Made by a program: the position numbers and the translations under genes. The notes beneath the pieces are model-generated. The model saw only the letters and a list, made by a program, of their open reading frames with translations, made no database searches and was not told the origin of the DNA. From Eublepharis macularius (taxonomy: Eukaryota > Chordata > Lepidosauria > Squamata > Eublepharidae), in assembly GCF_028583425.1 (NCBI RefSeq), contig NC_072802.1, forward strand, positions 13,215,926 to 13,279,925: a stretch of 64,000 bases of DNA. The letters run 5' to 3'. Positions 59,930 through 64,000 of the stretch are shown in pieces (position 1 is the first letter of the stretch; each line of letters starts with the position of its first letter).

Positions 59930-60175
59930 GTAATAATAATATTTGATTTATATGCCACCTTTCAGGACAATTTAATGCCCACTCAGAGTGGTTTACAAAG
60001 TATGTTATTATCTCTACGACAATCACCCTGTGAGGTGGGTGCAGCTGAGAGAGCTCTGGAAGAGCTGTGACTGACCCAAGGTCACCCAGCTGGCTTCAAG
60101 CAGAGGTGTGAGGAATCAAACCCGGTTCTCCAGATTAGAGTCCTGCTGCTCTTAACCACTACACCAAACTGGCAT
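59930..60175 (-). repeat. MIR-like tRNA-SINE
   Basis: The best-preserved copy: AATAATAATATTTGATTTAT, AGTGGTTTACAAAGTATG, CTGTGACTGACCCAAGGTCA, and the head CTCTTAACCACTACACCAAA. Reversed, the head reads GGTGTAGTGGTTAAGAG with a B box around GGGTTTGATTCC. Confidence 0.87.
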
Positions 60176-61099
60176 GGATGTTGTGGCAAGCAAAGAAGCA
60201 TTAGGAGGCTTTTTGCCACAGACGGAGGTAAATTTGGAGGGCAGTTGGGGGGGGGTCAAGACAAAAATGGATGTATAATTTAGAAAAAGTGTATAGTGCC
60301 TCTCCAGGAGCCTGCCCAGGAGGCTTACAAAATAAAAATAAGAAGAACAAAATATTAACAGACATTAGATAAAAATTAGCATTAAAAACTCAGCTTAGTA
60401 TAAAAGCATAGACCATAAAAACAGACCACTGAAAGCTTAGAACAAGAGTTTCCAAAGGAAAAAGAGTGTTAGAAGATCAACCGTTAATTAAATGCCTGAG
60501 TAGATAGAGATGTTTTTGCCTGGTGCCTGAAAGAGAACAACAGAGGCCCCGGGTGAGCTTCAAAGAGAAGAGCATTCTGTAAGTGAGAGCCACTACTGAA
60601 AAAGCCCAGTCTCTGCTTGCCCTCCATAGGGGAGGAAAAGTAAGGAACAAGGGAACAAGGCCAGGCTGCATGAGACCCTGGAGGTCTGTGACTGACTCTT
60701 GCATTATCTTCCAAAATCTACAAACAGCAGTTGAGGGGATCCCCGATCCAATTTCTCTTCGGGCTACAGTTCTGCACGAGGGGCAGATTCAGGTCTAGTT
60801 TTAGGTTTCTGGGGGCTCTTGGACACCATTGCCTCTTCTTCCGACCCCCATAAGAACATTGGAGGTGCCTTGCTGGATCAGCCCAAGGGTCCACCTAGGC
60901 TACCATTCTTTTTCATACCATAGTAGGGGCAACACATTAGACATAGAGGACAATGGTTTGCTAATTTAGCATCTTGCATTATGAAATTTTCTCTCTTGAT
61001 TAAATTTTCCAAATCTTCAAATGGCTCCATTTATAGTTAATAATTGCGCCTGCATAGCTAATAAATGCATTTAACAATATATTTTGCAGTGTTGGTAGA
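60176..61099. other. intergenic with a short SINE/LINE scrap
   Basis: TAAGAACATTGGAGGTGCC and GCTGGATCAGCCCAAGGGTC near 60850-60895 resemble a squamate SINE start. Nothing else recognised. Confidence 0.45.
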
Positions 61100-61300
61100 G
61101 AGTGCCCTCAAGTCATAGCTGACTTATGGTGACCTCTGGTGGGGTTTTCATGGCAAGAGATTAATAGAGGTGGTTTGCCATTGCCTGCCTCTGCAACCCT
61201 GGTCTTCATTGGAGGTCTCCCATGCAATTACTAACCTGCTTAGCTTCTGAGATCTGATGAGATCGGGCTTGCCTGGACTATCCAGGTCAGGGCATTTTGC
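61100..61300 (-). repeat. 5S rRNA-derived SINE, best copy
   Basis: On the - strand the head reads CCCGATCTCATCAGATCTCA then GAAGCTAAGCAG, closely matching the internal promoter region of 5S rRNA (CCCGATCTCGTCTGATCTCGGAAGCTAAGCAG in pieces). The body GCAGAGGCAGGCAATGGCAA, AGGTCACCATAAGTCAGCTA follows. Confidence 0.82.
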
Positions 61301-61918
61301 AGAGTTACTTGTTCCTTTTGTAGTACATCATAGTTAATAAATTTATTTCTCTGAGCATCCAAGCTATCTTTCATTTTTTCTCATTTCATGTTTAATTTAT
61401 CTGATACCAGTTTTTCCCCAATGTGATATTCTAATCAGTCAATTTAATACACAGACATTGAGGCATATTATTATATTAATTGCAGGTCTTTGAAATGGCA
61501 ATAGAACAAGTCAAAGTTCTTATTTCAGTATGAAATTTCAAACTAACATTGAGTTCACAGACTGGCAAGAAATATATAGCAAATACCTTTATAGTTAAAA
61601 ATTATAGACACGATGTAAAGGAAAAAGGAAAAGAAATATGCAAAAATGTTTCTAACATTACATTTAGCAAAACAATATTAAAACGTAATGTTGAAGTTAT
61701 AACATTGTTCTCCCCCTCCGTGTTCCAGAAGGTAAAGTTGGTGTTATTCAGGAATTAGATGAGTGACTCTCTACACATCCCAAGACAAGACCTTCAAAAG
61801 AAATTTCACACAGCGTGTCGGGATGGGGGCAGAAATACCGCCGCAATCATGTCCTGAAGAATGTTCCGCTTTTATGACAATATCCTCCTGCGGGAGACTT
61901 GCTCTACAAAACTGATTA
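61301..61918. other. AT-rich intergenic, nothing recognised
   Basis: No gene or repeat recognised. Confidence 0.4.
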
Positions 61919-61931
61919 TTTTCTCAAACTA

Positions 61932-62348
61932 GAAAAGAGTCCTGTAGCACCTTTAAGACTAATCAACTTTATTGCAGCATAAGCTTTTGAGAACCACAGC
62001 TCTCTTCGTCAGGTTGCATCTGATGAAGAGAGCTGTGGCTCTCGAAAGCTTATGCTGCAATAAAGTTGCATCTGACAAAGAGAGCTGTGGCTCTCGAAAG
62101 CTTATGCTACAATAAAGTTGCATCTGACGAAGAGAGCTGTGGCTCTCGAAAGCTTATGCTGCAATAAAGTTGCATCTGACAAACAGAGCTGTGGCTCTTG
62201 AAAGCTTATGCTACAATAAAGTTGCATCTGATGAAGAGAGCTGTGGCTCTTGAAAGCTTATGCTACAGTAAAGTTGGTTAGTCTTAAAGGTGCTACTGGA
62301 CTCTACAATTTTGCAACTACAGACTAACACGGCTAACTCCTCTGGATC
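61932..62348. mobile_element. composite retroposon with inverted head and 52-bp tandem array
   Basis: 417 bp between perfect 13-bp duplications TTTTCTCAAACTA (61919-61931 and 62349-62361). The left part (61932-62012) is an inverted copy of the right part, ending with CTCTTCGTCAG. Then come five exact-length 52-bp units (62013-62272), and finally the normal 3' section with TTAAAGGTGCTACTGGACTC and CAGACTAACACGGCTAACTC. Confidence 0.85.
62013..62272. repeat. five tandem 52-bp units
   Basis: Units begin at 62013, 62065, 62117, 62169 and 62221, each GTTGCATCTGAYRAAS-like through GAGCTGTGGCTCT, GAAAGCTTATGCTRC and ending ARTAAA. They differ only by a few substitutions. The related copy at 43080 has one unit. 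Confidence 0.93.
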
Positions 62349-62559
62349 TTTTCTCAAACTATAATTCATACTCTGTTCACACATGTCAACAAAAGGACAG
62401 ACTGAAGGCAGGATTAACTTGCTTTATCTCGAGATCTTCGGATCTATCGGTTACAGTGTTGATCTCAATCCCTTCATTTGCCTTATCATTATTAATCTAA
62501 TCTCCCCATATGATGTTAATATTAATCAACACCTATTTACCTCCTCAGTTCTCTGTGAA

Positions 62560-63120
62560 AGAGACTCCAATTATCTAGGCACATCTTAAGCAACTTTATG
62601 GACAGCTGCTTATATCCTGATGTTCACTTCTTTTTGGCTGGGATCTTAATGCCAGAGTTGATGCATTTGATTAGGCCAGGGCTTTTTTTCAGTGGGAACA
62701 CAGTGGAACGGAGTTCCGGAACCTCTTGAAAATGGTCACATGGCTGGTGGCCCCGCCCCCTGATCTCCAGACAAAGGGGACAAAGTTCTACCACCTCTTT
62801 CCCCAGAAAAAAAGCCCTGGATTAGGCTATGGTTAATTCTAGATGGTGGTCATTGGATACCTCTGCTCTCACTTCTGGGGAGCCATTTTGCAAAGGATCA
62901 GACAATAAATTTTGCTGACTTTTGCCTGGTCAAATTTACAGTCTGATTTAGTTTAACCGTCATCTATGGCAATAAGCAGTTTGACTATGAGGGTGATTAT
63001 ATCGGTCTATCATCCAGAGGTTCTAGTCGTATTGATTATATGCTTCTCTCATCATCGCTTCTGGATTCTGTATCGCACTTCCAGCTTGGAGAAATTTTTG
63101 ACAGTGATTATTGGTTAGTC
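62560..63120 (+). mobile_element. degenerate LINE endonuclease fragment, split by a MITE
   Basis: Before the MITE one frame reads WDLNARVDAFD, like the GDFNARVG endonuclease motif with the first residues altered. After it another frame reads IYGNKQFDYEGDYIGLSSRG, then SSRIDYMLLSSSLLDSV and FQLGEIFDSDYW, matching the late endonuclease motifs (SxIDY, SDH with His replaced by Tyr). There are several stops and frame changes, so it is dead. The family (R4, L2 or RTE-like) is not resolved. Confidence 0.65.
62677..62819. mobile_element. hAT-type foldback MITE, copy 3, short form
   Basis: 143 bp from CAGGGCTTTTTTTCAG to AGAAAAAAAGCCCTG with a perfect 8-bp duplication GATTAGGC (62669-62676 and 62820-62827). 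It is an internally shortened relative of the copies at 34108 and 44655. Confidence 0.92.
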
Positions 63121-63124
63121 ATTT

Positions 63125-63320
63125 TTTTATAAAATGTACACCCTGTCTTTCTGCCTTGATCAGGGCCACCAGATTAAAAAACATACATAATAAAAACACA
63201 GCCTAAAACCCATTAAAACATATTGTTAAAACAATTAAAACCAAGCATACTACTGTAAAATACATTAAATGCACATACATAAAAAGAACAATTAAAACAT
63301 AGGGCAGTAAGGAAGGATCA
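63125..63320. repeat. dispersed repeat, ATAAAACCA-rich family, copy 2
   Basis: AAAATGTACACCCTGTCTTT, GATCAGGGCCACCAGATT and AAACAATTAAAACCAAGC align in order with 44300-44525. Confidence 0.55.
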
Positions 63321-63419
63321 CTGTAGGAATGCCAGATGAAACTCTCTGGTGGAAGACAGCAACAGAAAGGGACAGACAAATCTCCCTGGCAAACCCGATA
63401 CAGCTGATAGAAGGCTCTC

Positions 63420-63884
63420 TTGGCCACTGTGCCAACCTGCTTGTCATGGGCCAGTCTGGGCTCAGTGAAAGAGGACTCCTCAGGAGGAGAGGAGCCTTGT
63501 GTAGCCAGCCCTGGCTCCTCAGGAGAAGATGAGCTTTGTGAAACCATCCCTGACTCAGCCAACACCGGTGATCAGGAAGAACAGCTGCTGGCTAATCAGA
63601 GTCCACAGCCAGCAGCTGAGGCAGAGCCACCAGCACCCTCCAGCTCCTACACCACAGGTGAAGCCCAGCCAGGGACATCCAACACCACAGGGGAAGCCCA
63701 GCCAGGGGCTTCCACCCCACCAGGTTCGCCCACACCCAAAGAACGCCGCAGACAAAGGCAGAGAGTGGAGCTGCAGGAGAGAAGGCACAGAGCTCACCTC
63801 CTGGGACGAGGCCAGCTGCTAGCGATGATGAGTAGCATCAGGATAGAGCCCAAGCAGCTGGCTGCAAACCACGCCGGGCTATAA
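63420..63884 (+). other. unassigned open frame with internal repeat, repeat-like context
   Basis: 154 codons, rich in Pro, Ser, Glu and Gln, with a doubled motif TTGEAQPGTSN / TTGEAQPGAST and a basic tail (KERRRQRQRVELQERRHRAH). A TATA-like TATAAAAG at 63882-63889 overlaps the end of the frame. I do not recognise the protein. The setting (repeats on both sides, TATA motif, low complexity) makes a fragment of a dispersed element more likely than a host gene. Confidence 0.3.
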
Positions 63885-63959
63885 AAGCCAGCCTAGAGGA
63901 ACTGCTAGGCTTGGAAGCAATGAGTTGAAATCCTGCTACTGCTGTTGCCTCTCCCTTGA

Positions 63960-63993
63960 GCCCTGCCCCCGCCCCCGCCCCCGCCCCCGCCTT
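63960..63993. repeat. (GCCCCC)n microsatellite
   Basis: About five copies of a six-base C-rich unit (GCCCCCGCCCCC...), that is, GGGGGC runs on the - strand; it nearly reaches the window edge. Confidence 0.85.
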
Positions 63994-64000
63994 TGGACCA

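Noticed and set aside
59930-60175. True tRNA gene in the SINE heads
   Set aside because: The heads keep A/B-box-like words but no convincing cloverleaf or anticodon arm, and the body is a dispersed repeat.
61100-61300. True 5S rRNA gene
   Set aside because: Only the internal promoter part is 5S-like; it continues into a SINE body found in two other places and lacks the 5S 3' half and a T-run terminator.
62013-62272. Possible CRISPR-like array
   Set aside because: The 52-bp units are contiguous without spacers, are enclosed in a retroposon with a target duplication, and the genome is eukaryotic.
42176-64000. GUCY2F exons, expected beyond NXT2 in human
   Set aside because: No guanylate-cyclase or kinase-homology motif was found on either strand; the gene, if conserved, lies outside the window.

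Overview
The window looks like vertebrate nuclear DNA, most likely from a squamate reptile (lizard or gecko-like); that placement is inference. Three host genes are recognisable from exon translations and splice sites: the last two coding exons of ACSL4 (+ strand, 431-3979), the single-exon gene KCNE5 (+, 26971-27315), and all four coding exons of NXT2 (- strand, 41335 down to 32229). The order ACSL4 > KCNE5 > < NXT2 is the block I recall from human Xq23, so this is conserved synteny. GC-rich, CpG-rich sequence marks the KCNE5 and NXT2 promoters. The remainder, roughly 90% of the window, is non-coding and heavily colonised by mobile elements.

Layout. 0-7.3 kb: ACSL4 3' end, probably with a long 3'UTR. 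7.9-14.2 kb: a broken Ty3/Gypsy chromovirus fossil on the - strand. 15.7-21.4 kb: a nearly whole DIRS-type (tyrosine recombinase) fossil on the + strand with inverted terminal repeats and an internal complementary region, followed at 22.35-22.84 kb by the 3' terminus of a second, diverged DIRS element split by a SINE. 24-26.6 kb: SINEs. 26.7-28.8 kb: KCNE5. 31.1-41.8 kb: NXT2, whose introns hold a minisatellite, a hAT foldback MITE, SINEs and an internally deleted hAT transposon. 42-64 kb: no host exon recognised; this part holds foldback elements, two non-autonomous L1-type LINEs side by side, a CR1 3' end, three 5S-rRNA-derived SINE copies (counting one at 24.4 kb), MIR-like SINEs, a retroposon with a five-fold 52-bp tandem array, and a degenerate LINE endonuclease interrupted by a MITE.

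The most unusual structure is at 46.73-51.43 kb. An older foldback repeat has been hit twice by L1-type elements only about 20 bp apart. One carries ORF1 plus an ORF2 cut down to the endonuclease with no reverse transcriptase. The other carries only an open 294-codon ORF1. Each has its own long target-site duplication. Both would need another LINE's reverse transcriptase to move. I saw no CRISPR array, operon, true tRNA gene or true rRNA gene.
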